Assembly (NCBI GenBank): GCA_000149265.1
Contig: CH003142.1
Location: 56,593 to 120,592, forward strand
From: Ciona savignyi
Taxonomy: Eukaryota > Chordata > Ascidiacea > Phlebobranchia > Cionidae
Reading direction: 5' to 3'
DNA length: 64,000 nt
The notes beneath the pieces are model-generated. The model did not search any database, was not told the DNA's origin, and worked only from the letters and a program-made list of their open reading frames with translations. The translations under genes and the position numbers were made by a program. How positions within the stretch are numbered: the first letter of the stretch is position 1; every line of letters begins with the position of its first letter. Shown in pieces: positions 36,101-46,449 of the stretch.

Positions 36101-39100
36101 ATTTATGACACTGGTAAGTACTGACATGCTTGATCTGTTGCCATTAATGGATTTTAACCAGTTTTGTGGAACTGTATGCGAGTGTAACTCAACAACATTT
36201 CTACTGGACTTGTACGAATGAGATAGTACATTCGTCCCGACATTATAAGTCGGCAGGTTAGCTCATTCGTTATGTATCAGCCTGTTAGCCGATAGGTGGT
36301 GAGATCAAAACCAACCATGGAAAGGCACTAAGCAAATATCATCTGAATCCATTGGGCTGATGGGTTGAACTACAGCAGCCTAAATCACAACACAATATAG
36401 CTAAAAGTATAATTTGAAACAACGGGTTTTACCAAGTTGAATGTATCATACACAACACACTGCTCTGGTAACCTGACCGTAGAAGCAAAGTGATCTAACG
36501 ATTGCCCGTGTGTTAACCCCCTTGATTTTACCATTCACAGGGATAAACATAAAAATCCTATCTTACCCTAGCTGGTTACATGGGTATTTTATTTATATAA
36601 ATTCTCTATTCAACTAAAAATTGCGTATTTTGTTTTGACTTTACATAAAAATACTAATTAAATTATACATAAAAATATTAATTTAATTAGAAATAATTGA
36701 CTTAACATAAAAATACTACTTCCAAGCAAGTCTAATATTTCCGATCAATGAACATTCGAATTACCGGAGCTATTGCAGTGCGTTGTATATGATAGGCATG
36801 TTCCTTCAATTTGGTAGAACCCATTAATCCGCTGGGTTCAGGCAATGTCCGTAAAGTGCCTTGCCCAAGGAAACAACCGACCAGATAAACATGAATATCC
36901 GAGATCGAGTAACATTCCAACCTCACCTGTCGGCACTTGCAAGCGCAGATTGTAGTTTGTTGAAATAAACTTCCTCCGACCCCAACAATTGTTCCTTCAA
37001 TAAACTGGTGAGTTTCTCATCGCAAGTATTTGATGGAAGACGTGACGTTTCAAAGTCTGTAGCAGGTGGTTCGCTCATTTTAACCGGGGAACGAGACTGT
37101 CTCGATCTGGAAAATATAGTTTTAGGATAGGAAAGGCAGGATATTCATGCTGATTGTCAGATCACCTTGTGCCCATCGTTGGGTTTAGTTTAGTTTATTC
37201 ATTTCTTACCTTAGTATTAAAAAAAAAGAAATGAAAAAAATCACAACACAGGAATGGGAAAAGACGTTAAAACATGTCATTTAAAAAAAGGATTACCAGC
37301 GCTATTTCAGTGTGTTGTGTATAATTCACACTCTCAGTTTGGAAGAATCCATCACTGGGTTTAGGCGAGCGGTTCCCAAACTTTTTTGTTGGCGGCGCCT
37401 TTTGTAAACTTATTAAACCTTGCGGCTCCCTCATAAAGCCAAAATTTTCAAACTGCATGTATTGTATATCCAGACTATAGCATGCATTTGGATAACCATT
37501 CAAACTCTTTAAAACTATTCACTAAACTACTAAAGTGATGAACAGTCAATTAATGCAAAGCAGTTATTTGACAAACCATTATTCGAAAACAATGCCATGT
37601 TAGTGAGCAAATAGTGGCAGATAACACCGAACAATGGATTTTAAGTAAAACGAATGCTGTATGCCAGTGTATGGGGTTGTACACCAGGCTCAAACATCTC
37701 CAATTAACGTTTTACTGGTGTATTGTTTTTTTTGTGAAAAAAACAATAAATGCAGCAATTTCCGCATGCTTTCGCGGCGCCCCTGGCAAAGTCTCGCCGC
37801 GGCGCCCAGTTTGGGAACTGCTGGTTTAGGCAATGTCTGTTTAATACCTTGCCAACGGACACGACTAACTAGCTAGCGACTGGGAAAACCAAGAAGTTAA
37901 TACACTTGCAATTGTCAGATCACCTCACACCCACCATAAAGTTACCTGAGCTATTGCAGTGTGCTGTATAAGAATTAGAATAATTTTACATTTAAACATC
38001 TTGAAATATATGCCAACTTTATCTTTTAGCCAAGGTTACCTATAATTTTCTGGTATCTTAGGGGTGAATTGCTGTGGTGGCACGCCGGATTTGGTCAAAC
38101 ATTGCGATAGAGAGTTCAGGAATTTTTCGTAGTTGATTTGATTCGGTTCCGACTTGTCTGAAGAAAAACATTGTAAAATTGAAAAATAGAATATTGATGT
38201 AGAATTAGTTCAGATGTGTATTTGTTGGTGCTAAACCTTATTTTAAAAACCTATATACAATACACAAGTGTCCGACTGTTAGCTCAGTGTGTTAGTGCAT
38301 TGGCTATCAGCCGAAGGGTTGCAGGTACGAAACTGGTTGTTAGCATATTGGTTGTATCCTTGGACAAAGCACATAACGTACATTACCTGAAGCCAGCGGA
38401 TTAATGGGTTCTTCAAGTTAAGGAAATTTGTAAATCATACACAACACACTACAATAGCTCCGGTAACCCGACGGTAGGTGCGAAGTGATCTAACGATTTC
38501 CCGTGTGTTAACCCCCTTGGTTTCCCCATTCACGGGGATAAACATGAATATTCTATCCGGTGTACGTACCATCCGCAAATCTTCGGAAAGCAAGTTTCAT
38601 CAGCGAAGGCTTAAGTGGCAACCCATGTCTCAGCGCCACCAGACTTAACTGCGTCTCGCTTACATAACCACTCAGCTGGCGATCGAATGATGACAGTTCA
38701 ATATACATGTCTCTGGGGAAGAGAAAGAGTTAGCAAGCGACCAGTCTTGAACCTGCAACTCTTTGGCTGAAAGCCAACGCACTAACCCACTGAGCTAATC
38801 AGGGAAAAATGTTTTCAAGGAAATATAACTATTACGGAACTAGTTTAGTTGGTTTATTTATTTTTTGCCCCAGTATTAAAAAAATCAAAAAGGAAAACGA
38901 ATCAAATTGCGATACACGTCATTAAAAAAGGATATCATTTAATAAATATAGCTGACGCAGTCGCCAAACCTAGGCGAAATAACAATAATAAGCGAACAAA
39001 ATTTTATTAAGACCAAAATATTTTTTTATTTGGATTATTTGCGTATTTTATTTGCATTATAAATGCTATTTTGCATTTTGGGTATCTCAACAAGATGTCA

Positions 39101-41381
39101 GAATCTTAGAATCCCAAAGTCTGGTTGAATTGGGTAGCTATCTGGCAGCTCATCAGGCATAAAGTATGGAAACAAAACTAGTTGCTAACCGAGATTGTTA
39201 GTGTCTTGAGAAAAGCACTGAGCAGAAATTGCCTGAATCTAATGGATTAATGGGTTCTACTAAAATGAAGGAACTAGTGTATAATATATAACACACTGCA
39301 ATAGCTCCGATAACCAGACAGTGGGCGCGAAGTAATTTGAAGATTGCCCATGTGATAACACTTTTGGTTTTTCTCATTCACAGGGTTAAAATATATATCC
39401 TATGTAAGATGCTAATATGGGGATATCTAAAAATAATAAAAGCAGTTTACTTGATTTTATAACTTGGAAATGAGCGTAATTTCTTGGCTAATATTAATTC
39501 CATTGAGTTTTCAGTGGTATTTTGCGTTTGGTGATCAAATGGCTCGAAAAACTCATCTTCTTTGACCAAGCTTGAACCTGCATGATATTTGTATTTAAGA
39601 TTGTATAATAATCCAACCTTATTCAGCACACATTCATATCATCCATTACAACACTATGTCCATGGGATAGAATATTCATGTTAATTACGATTGATTTATT
39701 CTGGTGGGTTAGTGCGGCGCCTTTCAGCCGAAAGGTTGCAGGTACGAAACTGGTGGTTAGTTAGTCGTTTGTGTCCTTGGGCAAGGCACTTTATGAACAT
39801 TGCCTGAACCCAGCGGATTAATGGGTTCTACCAAATTTAAGGAACGTCTAAACCATACACAGCACAATGCAATAGCTCTGGATTGAGAGTTTCTTTGGCT
39901 TTAATAAAATTTATTCACTGGGTTTGGGCGATTTTTGATAGGACTAAGTGCTTTGTCTAAGAGCACAATCGAGTAGCCAGCAACCAGTTTCAATCTGACA
40001 ACCTTTTGGCAAAAAGTGAAGAATTAACCCACCAAGCAACTGTTTAGCCTTAGACCTCACATACATATGGTCTGTGTGTATGCATGTGTGTGTATGGATG
40101 TGTGTGTGTGAATGTTTGTGTGAGTTTGTGCATGTGTGTGTGTGTGAATGTGTGCATTTATGTGCGTTTGTGTGTGTGTATGTGTGTGCTTGGGGCACAC
40201 TGCTATGCTTTACTACCTGCAGGCTGAGAGGCCCCAATTGGGGGAAGTACCGGCTTTTTAGTGATTGGAATTGCCCCGTGCCGGAAAGATTGGGAACGAT
40301 CTCCGAACGGTGAAGTGAATGAAGAGATCTGGAAATTATCAATTCTATTTAATGGGTGCAATATATTTTCTGGAGTGGTCTTGCCCCTATTACTTTTTAC
40401 CCATTCCTCATATAAAGGATAAGATAAATATAGTTTATCACCATGAATTGGAAAATGCAAGGGATATTATCACATTTTTATTCGTCAGATTACTTGGTGT
40501 CCGCCATTGACATATATTTTGTACTGTGCTGTGCTGTAGAAGATTTATAAATTCTGTCAGGTAATAGAACTGTTGAATTTGATGTACAAATCTCTCATAA
40601 AGCAACCTGCATTACCGTCTGTTAAACATGAGCATCATACACTTTTCTTATATCATCAGATGGATGTTCTATATACCTGGCGTGCCACTTCATGTTGATT
40701 TGCAGTTTTATATCCACCTTGTAGGTCGGAAAACTCATATGCTCGGAAAATTGGTTGGGTCAACATAGAAGGGGTCCCGTGAGGGCCTTTGGGGTAAGTG
40801 TTGAAACCATTTACGCTGGAAATAAAGAATTATAATTATTTTTTCAGCAGAAAGGTTGCAGGTACGAAATTGGTCGCTAGCTGGTTGGTTGTGTCCTTGG
40901 GCAAGGCACTTAACAAACATTGCCAAAACTCAGTGGAATGATTGGTTTTAATAAATTGAAGGAATATGTAAATCATACACAACATACTGCAATAGCTCTG
41001 GTAACCCGACGGTGGGTGCGAGGTGATCTGACGATTGCCCGTGTGATAACGCCTATTGAGTTGTTCCCAATCATGGGAATAAACATGAATATCCTATCGT
41101 TATCGTATTCCGAAGCTTTCGAATGATAAATCGTACAAAAATTATTTCTAGAGTTCTATTAAGTCAATATACTTGTGTTCCAATTATTTTATTCGAGATA
41201 AACATGAATATAATCATATATTCTACACTGATCGAGTGATCGTAATGACTAATGAGCCTTACTTTTGTTCGCTTTCGTCATTTCTTGCTAGGATTTCAAC
41301 TCTTTTTCCTCCTACGATTTTAACTTCCAATTGTGGGGTGTTATCCGTACCAAATGGGGCATTTTGTGTAACTCGCTTCAT
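33165..41381 (-). CDS. C1orf87: C1orf87-like EF-hand-related protein (10 exons)
   Basis: Minus-strand gene, 462 aa. Exons in order: 41381-41263, 40815-40677, 40328-40217, 39577-39451, 38712-38570, 38157-38040, 37106-36927, 36065-35940, 35574-35429, 33343-33165 (TAA). All are GT-AG with agreeing phases. Compared with human C1orf87 (546 aa, recalled), the matches are N-terminal LEVKIVGGK (MVKIIGSK), SGYVSETQLSLVALRHGLPL with INYEKFLNSL (SSGFLLQSQLSRLFLKHEVPL, VNYEKLLWFL), and C-terminal MVANYNLIYSLGL (LIHNYNLIYNLSL). It has EF-hand-like helix pairs (about 180-270 and 320-400), but the loops lack the usual acidic calcium ligands. Human C1orf87 has been described as an EF-hand protein of unclear function. 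A tyrosine/basic start codon context alternative at 40738 is in the wrong frame. Every long intron holds SINEs or MITEs. Confidence 0.78.
33456..33548 (+). mobile_element. Family-A SINE head fragment
   Basis: GACCGATTAGCTTGGTGGTT to GGTTGTGTCCTTGGG; truncated after the head, in the last intron of the C1orf87-like gene. Confidence 0.7.
33600..33935. repeat. Two family-D AT-rich repeat copies
   Basis: TGACGTGTTTTAACGACTG followed by GTCTTTTCCCGTTCCTGCG near 33616-33670, repeated as TGACATGTTTTAACGACTG and GTCTTTTCTTGTCCCTG near 33853-33905. Same family as the motifs at 12640, 21235, 37186, 38868, 42258 and 50785 (there mostly in reverse). Confidence 0.6.
33936..34180 (+). mobile_element. 5'-truncated family-A SINE
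   Basis: From AACCGTAAGGTTGCAGGTGC to ATAAACATGAATATTC. Confidence 0.8.
34365..34795 (-). mobile_element. Family-C tRNA-like repeat followed by family-A SINE pieces
   Basis: A reversed family-C copy with intact GGGTTCGAAACTTGGCTCG (minus) at 34365-34478, a reversed family-A SINE at 34483-34712, and a plus-oriented fragment (ACACAACACACTACAATAGC to GGTGATCTGAT) at 34736-34795. Confidence 0.7.
35100..35175 (-). mobile_element. Family-A SINE tail fragment
   Basis: ATAGGATATGATATTTATGC through GGAGGTTAACACATGGG. Confidence 0.6.
35625..35908 (+). mobile_element. tRNA-derived SINE (family A), near full length
   Basis: From GGGTTTGTCTGGTGGTTTAG to ATAAACATGAATATCC; ends about 30 bp from the exon 8-side splice donor of the C1orf87-like gene at 35940. 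Confidence 0.85.
36262..36566 (+). mobile_element. Diverged family-A SINE
   Basis: Degraded head (GTTAGCTCATTCGTTATG) but clear CCCGTGTGTTAACCCCCTTG and ATAAACATAAAAATCC tail. Confidence 0.6.
36757..36893 (-). mobile_element. Partial family-A SINE
   Basis: Reversed middle (ACCGGAGCTATTGCAGTGCG through GTGCCTTGCCCAAGG). Confidence 0.75.
37126..37880 (-). mobile_element. Family-A SINE interrupted by two later insertions
   Basis: The reversed SINE tail (AGGATAGGAAAGGCAGGATA) is followed by a family-D segment (37186-37278), the SINE middle (TATTTCAGTGTGTTGTG), a 457-bp MITE (37367-37823), then the SINE head side (GGCAATGTCTGTTTAATACC). A second SINE fragment abuts at 37879-37975. Confidence 0.75.
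37367..37823. mobile_element. hAT-type MITE with 8-bp target duplication
   Basis: Ends GAGCGGTTCCCAAACTTTTT and AGTTTGGGAACTGCTG (inverted GCAGTTCCCAAACT), with GCGGCGCC motifs just inside both ends. Flanked by GTTTAGGC at 37359-37366 and 37824-37831, a sequence present once in intact SINE copies at this position. The GGTTCCCAAACTTTTT terminus is characteristic of hAT elements. No transposase frame. Confidence 0.85.
38273..38563 (+). mobile_element. tRNA-derived SINE (family A), near full length
   Basis: From CGACTGTTAGCTCAGTGTGT to ATAAACATGAATATTCTATCC; its tail ends only a few bases from the exon 5 donor at 38569. Confidence 0.85.
38730..38990. mobile_element. Reversed SINE head and a family-D repeat
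   Basis: 38730-38800 is a reversed tRNA-like head (GCGACCAGTCTTGAACCTGC). 38868-38990 is family D (TTTATTTATTTTTTGCCCCA, ACACGTCATTAAAAAAGG, GTCGCCAAACCTAGG). Confidence 0.6.
39170..40045. mobile_element. Three family-A SINE copies, two head-out
   Basis: Plus-oriented diverged copy at about 39170-39402; plus-oriented copy lacking its tail at 39683-39885; minus-oriented copy lacking its tail at 39903-40045. The last two face each other without tails. Confidence 0.65.
40066..40195. repeat. TG microsatellite
   Basis: Interrupted (TG)n with ATG and TTTG variants, in an intron of the C1orf87-like gene. Confidence 0.9.
40848..41095 (+). mobile_element. 5'-truncated family-A SINE
   Basis: From CAGAAAGGTTGCAGGTACGA to ATAAACATGAATATCCTATCG, in intron 1 of the C1orf87-like gene. 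Confidence 0.8.
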
Positions 41382-41539
41382 TGCAGCATGTTACAACGGA
41401 AATTGGATCAAATTTAAGTCGCCGCGATTACCGATGCTTTAGCTGTTTGTCCGTAGCAACAACTAAAATGGATACCCGGTAGTTTTATCCTCATTGAAAT
41501 TATTGCACATTAAAAAAGGGGCATGTCTTCGGTATATAG

Positions 41540-41702
41540 TGAGGATACGATATTCATTTTTATGTAAAGAGTTTTAAAACGCAAAGGGTGGTATCACACA
41601 GGTAATTGTTAGATTGCCTAATGCCCACCGTCGGGTTACTCGGGGCATTGCAGTGTGTTCTGTATGATTGAAACGTTTCTTTAATTCAGTAGAACTCACT
41701 TC
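41540..41702 (-). mobile_element. Partial family-A SINE
   Basis: Reversed GGTGGTATCACACAGG, CACCGTCGGGTTACTCGGGG and GCAGTGTGTTCTGTATGATT, upstream of the C1orf87-like start. Confidence 0.65.
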
Positions 41703-41789
41703 CTTAAGTTTCCATAATCGCTATTTTATTCGCTTGCCATTTTTAAATACTGGGGCAAAAAATGAATAAACTAATATAAACTAAGGCTT

Positions 41790-42008
41790 TTATTGTAAAG
41801 CAAGTGAAAATCTAGCCTTGTGTGAGAAACGAACCAACGACTTGGGAGAGATTAACGCTGGTGCAAGTATAAAGTGAAGAACGTCGCCATCAAGCAACAA
41901 ACGTAACTGGAGCAACGCAGTCACGAGGAACAGATACCACATTGTTGATCGAAAGTTCCAGAAGTCGTCGCTTCCACACACGTTACCACACTGTCACTGG
42001 TCGACGTT
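41790..42008 (-). repeat. Duplicated block with B-box-like sequence (copy 1)
   Basis: Shares ~200 bp with 45600-45800 and partly 47140-47235: TCTAGCCTTGTGTGAGAA, AACCAACGACTTGGGAGAGA, ACGAGGAACAGATACCACA, AAGTCGTCGCTTCCAC. On the minus strand copy 2 reads TTGGTTCGATTCTCACAC, a perfect B-box-like motif; this copy has TTCGTTTC. The minus frame in copies 1 and 2 stays open with similar residues (MWYLFLVTALLQLRLL), resembling a signal peptide, but no gene model follows. Confidence 0.55.
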
Positions 42009-42257
42009 TATATTCGTGCCTATGCCTGGCACTTGATTTGACTTGACGATTACCTATATAGCTAATAGTACAGTATGACTCCGACAATCCGTAATCCGTC
42101 ACAAAAGGTTGATTTTATTCTTGATTAAATGCGACCATGACAAAACACGCATGTGATGATTAATTCACTATATGCGGGCACGACGTAATAAACACCAAAA
42201 TTGTCTCACGCCATACTTTATTCTCTTAGCTTAATACTGCCAAAGCCACGATTTTAA

Positions 42258-42445
42258 ACTCTAGTTAGTTTAGTTTATTTATTTTTATCTGCTTCGTTAG
42301 AATAAAGAAGAATAAAACAATTATTTCAAATCAAAAAGACAGGATAAAACGGCAAAACTATAACAGTAGTTAAAACACGTCAGTGAATAGACACATTAAA
42401 AATTAAGGAAAAAAACGACGTGGCCGTTAAACCTTACAATAATAA
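42258..42445. repeat. Family-D AT-rich interspersed repeat
   Basis: GTTTAGTTTATTTATTTTTA, AAAACGGCAAAAC, GTTAAAACACGTCAGTG and ACGACGTGGCCGTTAAACC. The most complete copy of this family in the window. Confidence 0.65.
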
Positions 42446-43202
42446 AAATAAATTTCAACGAAAAAAATTAAATCAAAATTAAATAATAAATTTGATGTTA
42501 TTTAAGACTGAGTAAAAGTGTGCAAGCGCGACCCAGTACTAAGGGGGGAACCGGCTTTGGGAAAAAGAAAAAAACCCTAAAATGAAATTCCACCAGTGGT
42601 TAAAAAAACCGTTTCAAAACACACTTACATACATTAAATTATTTTTGGTGCAAGAACAGTTATTGCACTATATTTATTAAAGAAAGGAAATAATTTAAGC
42701 TCAAAAAAATTAATATAAAAATAATCCAAGCTCTAATAATTCAAACTCAAAAACAAAAGACAATTTGGTTGTATCGTGAGGAAAAAAGGAAGTTCGTGAA
42801 ACGTTAAAGACTGCAGTCATGTTAAAGCAGATTTACAACCGTGTGAGGGGGCGTTATATGGAACTAGTGATAACAACAACTTGCGGTACATTTTGAACAA
42901 TGACAAACGAGAAATTGCTACAATATTTTCCAAGTTTGGTTATATTATATAGTTCATGTGAATATTCCGGATATTGAGTTCCCTTGTACAGTCTGTCGCA
43001 TTAACTGTTCGGAAACAAACATGATGCACTTTGCATGAATTAAATATTTACAGTGTTCGGGTATGACAGGCAAAGCATAAAGAGTTTGAATTCATGAGAA
43101 AACCGACAACATTTCGTTGAATAACAAATATAATTCATGTTTGGTGAATACCGTGTTTAGTTGTGGTTATTTACATTATATATAAAGGTGGGGTTTATAT
43201 TA
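42446..43202. other. AT-rich spacer 3' of the fibrinogen-related gene
   Basis: No exon or recognisable repeat seen. Confidence 0.45.
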
Positions 43203-44785
43203 TTACTTGTCTCCTCTTGGCCTGAACTTCATCTCGATAAATTTCATCGAGTATCTGTGATTGTGGAAACCATCCCAACTTGCAGCTCGGTTTGATGTGG
43301 TTTGGCACTTCAAGTACTCCCCGTTTAAGTTGGCAAGGCGACAATTACCATACCACCAAGCTCCATGGTGATAAACAGCGCAATTACCACCACCGGAATC
43401 GTTGTCAACGTCCTTGGTGCTAAAGGGTAGCCCATTGTGAACCGAAAGCGAATCTCCTACGGAAATGACGTATGAAAGCGATTAAGTATTTCCAACCCTT
43501 ATCTGTTCTCATATTTACCTGCATTCCCAGAGTAACCTGACACTTTCAAAATATACTTTTCTTGAGCAGAACCGATGGAAAAGGAGCTGTTGATATAAAT
43601 TATATTATTGGATAACCTGTAAATTTGTAATGTTCTTACCTGTATTTTGCAAACTTTTTCACGTTTGCACAATCTCCCAATTCAATCCGTAATTCATGAT
43701 TCCCAGATCGGGTTAAAGCATGAAGATTTTCGTTTCCTTGATTTAGATTCAATCATATTAACTAATTTAAGTGATAAATATTAACAAATTAAAGCAAAAC
43801 CCACCCAACCAGAATTCGTTGCTAAGGTTTCCAAACATCTCCTGATATTCAACCCAAGTTCGATAGAAGTTTTCAGAACCATCAGTCCGACGCTGAAAAA
43901 CCTGGAATGTTCGTTTATTAGGTGTGAGCAATATTTCATCGATTAAAACTCCACCGACCATCCAACCGCCGCCGTCAGTGGTTTGATCGCAATAAACTTC
44001 CAAAGTTTTCTGGTTCCTTGGGTTATGTATGCGTTGTATTCCATTTTCGTTGAGTCCATACCGCAATGCTTCTTTGCAGCTTGTGGGTAATCCTAAACCA
44101 AGGAATAAATTAGAAATGACAAAAGAATGTCAATCTTAAGGTTTTGCGTTCATGCTATACTTAGTTCATGCTATATTGTAACTGCTTCGGCAGTACATAT
44201 ACTAGTAGCCTCAACATTTAAGTATTTGTGTGGTATCCGTGTATTAACATAGACTCAGTGGATCCCTATTTTACCGAACCCATCTTGTAGCTATTGCAGT
44301 TACACGGTATTTTACGATATACGATTTTCATGTAACGGTACAATAATCATTCATATAAATAGCTAATAACTGCTTCATTGTACGTTGAGTCTATTTTGCT
44401 CACCTGTGTAAATCACCCAATCCACAATCAGCATCGTGTCCCAGCCTGTGGGCTCGTCGGTTCGCACAAGTTCAAACAAAAAACCGTAAAGGCGGTTTCT
44501 TACAACAGTCAAGTTGAATTTATGAGGAAGGTTTGGATCTTGGGGCCTTGCTGTTGCGGTGACAAAAATTGGGACAGAACTTAAACACAAGTTGTACTTA
44601 ACAAATGCCTTTCGTTTCGAGAATTGTGAATCAGATTGCAGCTCTGAGCTTCCTCTTTGAGACGCTGGTCTCTCTGTAATGTACTGGTTTAACAAAATGT
44701 CCACTATTCGAAAGAAACCAATTTCGTTACCTGATGCAACAATGTACAAACCACAGAAGATGATCAATAAAGCAAAGTATTTCAT
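43203..44785 (-). CDS. Secreted fibrinogen-related protein with N-terminal H-type-lectin-like module
   Basis: Minus strand. Exons: 44785-44404, 44092-43959, 43901-43805, 43736-43640, 43586-43519, 43456-43203 (TAA); 343 aa. Residues 1-18 are a signal peptide (MKYFALLIIFCGLYIVAS). Residues ~55-128 form a module (VPIFVTATARP, GFLFELV, WDTMLIVDWVIYTG) with H-type-lectin pattern. From LPTSCKEALRYG onward is a complete fibrinogen C-terminal domain: EVYCDQTTDGGGW, VFQRRTDGSENFYRTW, GNLSNEFWLGNENLHALT, LRIELGD, DVDNDSGGGNCA, HHGAWWYGNCRLANLNG and a C-terminal KFIEMKFRPR. Such proteins bind acetylated sugars or act in coagulation or adhesion; a pattern-recognition role is plausible. The 57 nt at 43958-43902 are treated as an intron although in frame; retaining them gives 362 aa. 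Confidence 0.88.
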
Positions 44786-44959
44786 GATTTGCGGGTTAAA
44801 ACTGATCACAGTCTCATACCTGACTTGTTGGCAAATGTAAAAATAACGATAAAATATTAAGCCTCTCAATGAAACCTTTTTATTTCAGAAATGAATCTAG
44901 TGTAACGTATCTAAACACCCACTGCAATATAAAGGAACTGTTAGATTGATTGTGAAAAT

Positions 44960-45900
44960 CCAGTTAAACGACAAACAATTACTTGACGTCACAACTTATT
45001 TAAGCAATGTTCGTTAACATTCACGGAATTCTGGAACTTCTCTGCGTGACGTAAACACACGTTTGTAATAACTATGTTATATATACAAAGTGACATATAT
45101 TATAGTTGTGGTTATATTCGTTTTATACAAGGTGTGATTTATCTTATTACTTCATTTTGCCAAACCTTATGCACTTGCACCCGACAATATACCGAAACGC
45201 GTTTCCAGTATTTTCCATTGATTTAAACTTTACAAAATGCAAAATTTGAACTCGTTCTCAATAAAGAGCCGACATTTCAATAAAGACCCGACATGCTTTC
45301 AATTTAAGACAGATACAGTTTGGTAAGGTAATCATGTTTATCCCTGAGTGCGGGCAAACTTTGTGGAGCTTTGTAACATAGTAGAAATCGTCGTATTACC
45401 TCGTGCCCACTGTCGGATTAGCTGAGGTACTGTCCTATGTTCCATATAAGTAAGACGTTTCTACTGATTCAATACAACCAAATAAACGACTTGATGGGTT
45501 AAATCCTGTCATGGCTGACTAGCCATTGCATATTTCGTTTTAGGATAAAATGCATAGACTGTAATATCATGATAAGTCTTTCAATGTAAGGCAAGTAAAA
45601 TCTAGCCTTGTGTGAGAATCGAACCAACGACTTGGGAGAGATTAACGCAGGTGCAAGTACAAAGTGAAGAACGTCGCCATCAAACAACAAACGTAACTGG
45701 AGCAACGCAGTCACGAGGAACAGATACCACAATGTTGATCAAAAGTTCCAGAAGTCGTCGCTTCCACCCACGTTACCACACTGTCACCGGTCGATGTGAC
45801 GTCAGAACCCTGCACTAATTTACTGCGGGCGTTCCGTGCATGCAAAAATGTACATTATTTTCCCGAATGTTGCAAAAATTATTGCTTGAAAAGTTCCCAC
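44960..45900. repeat. Segmental duplication, copy 1
   Basis: Blocks TTGACGTCACAACTTATTTA, GGAATTCTGGAACTTCTCTG, CACCCGACAATATACCGAAA and AATGTACATTATTTTCCCGA recur in the same order at 46450-47320. Confidence 0.8.
45600..45805 (-). repeat. Duplicated block with B-box-like sequence (copy 2)
   Basis: Minus strand has GTTGGTTCGATTCTCACACA, matching a tRNA B box. About 90% identical by eye to copy 1 at 41790. Confidence 0.6.
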
Positions 45901-46077
45901 TATCCAAACTGTTGCAGTTTACATTACGAATCCATAATGCTCAATTAACAGATTTATAGGTTGAACTACATCGACATATGCACATTACAATATGAATAAC
46001 GGTCGTAATAAAGACAACATCTTCGGTTCAAAACTCAACCAGGCAATATATTTAACTGTACATGTTACATGAACGAT

Positions 46078-46272
46078 AGAAGAGGGTATCCATATTTATC
46101 CCCGTAAATGGGAAAACCAAGGGGGTTATCACACGGGTAATAATCAGATCACCTCGCGCCCATCGTCGGGTTACCAGAGCTATTGCAGTGTGTTATGTAT
46201 TATTTAGACGTTTATTGTTTTTTTTCTAAAACCCATAGATCCACTGGGTTCAGGCAATATCCGTTAAGTGGG
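46078..46272 (-). mobile_element. Partial family-A SINE
   Basis: Reversed tail and middle (TTTATCCCCGTAAATGGGAA through GGCAATATCCGTTAAG); head missing. Confidence 0.75.
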
Positions 46273-46449
46273 GCTGCACTGATTTGCGGGACAGCACATT
46301 ATTCTGTGGGACAGTGGGAAGAGGGTAAAAGGGAATTTTCGTCACTAACATAAACAGAACGGGTTATATCATGATATACCCTAACCCCGATCCGCCCAAT
46401 TCAATGACGAAATAACCCGTCCCGCTCATGTTATAGTGTGTTGTCCGGA

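Noticed and set aside
40074..40342. Cys/Val- and His/Thr-rich ORFs on both strands
   Set aside because: Translations of the TG microsatellite, plus one true exon in another frame.
40643..40738. An ATG-started minus frame (MSFPTYKVDIKLQINMKW) as the first exon of the C1orf87-like gene
   Set aside because: A different frame of the same DNA (exon 40815-40677) joins in phase to an upstream exon at 41381-41263 that matches the C1orf87 N-terminus and to the next exon, so this frame is a shadow.
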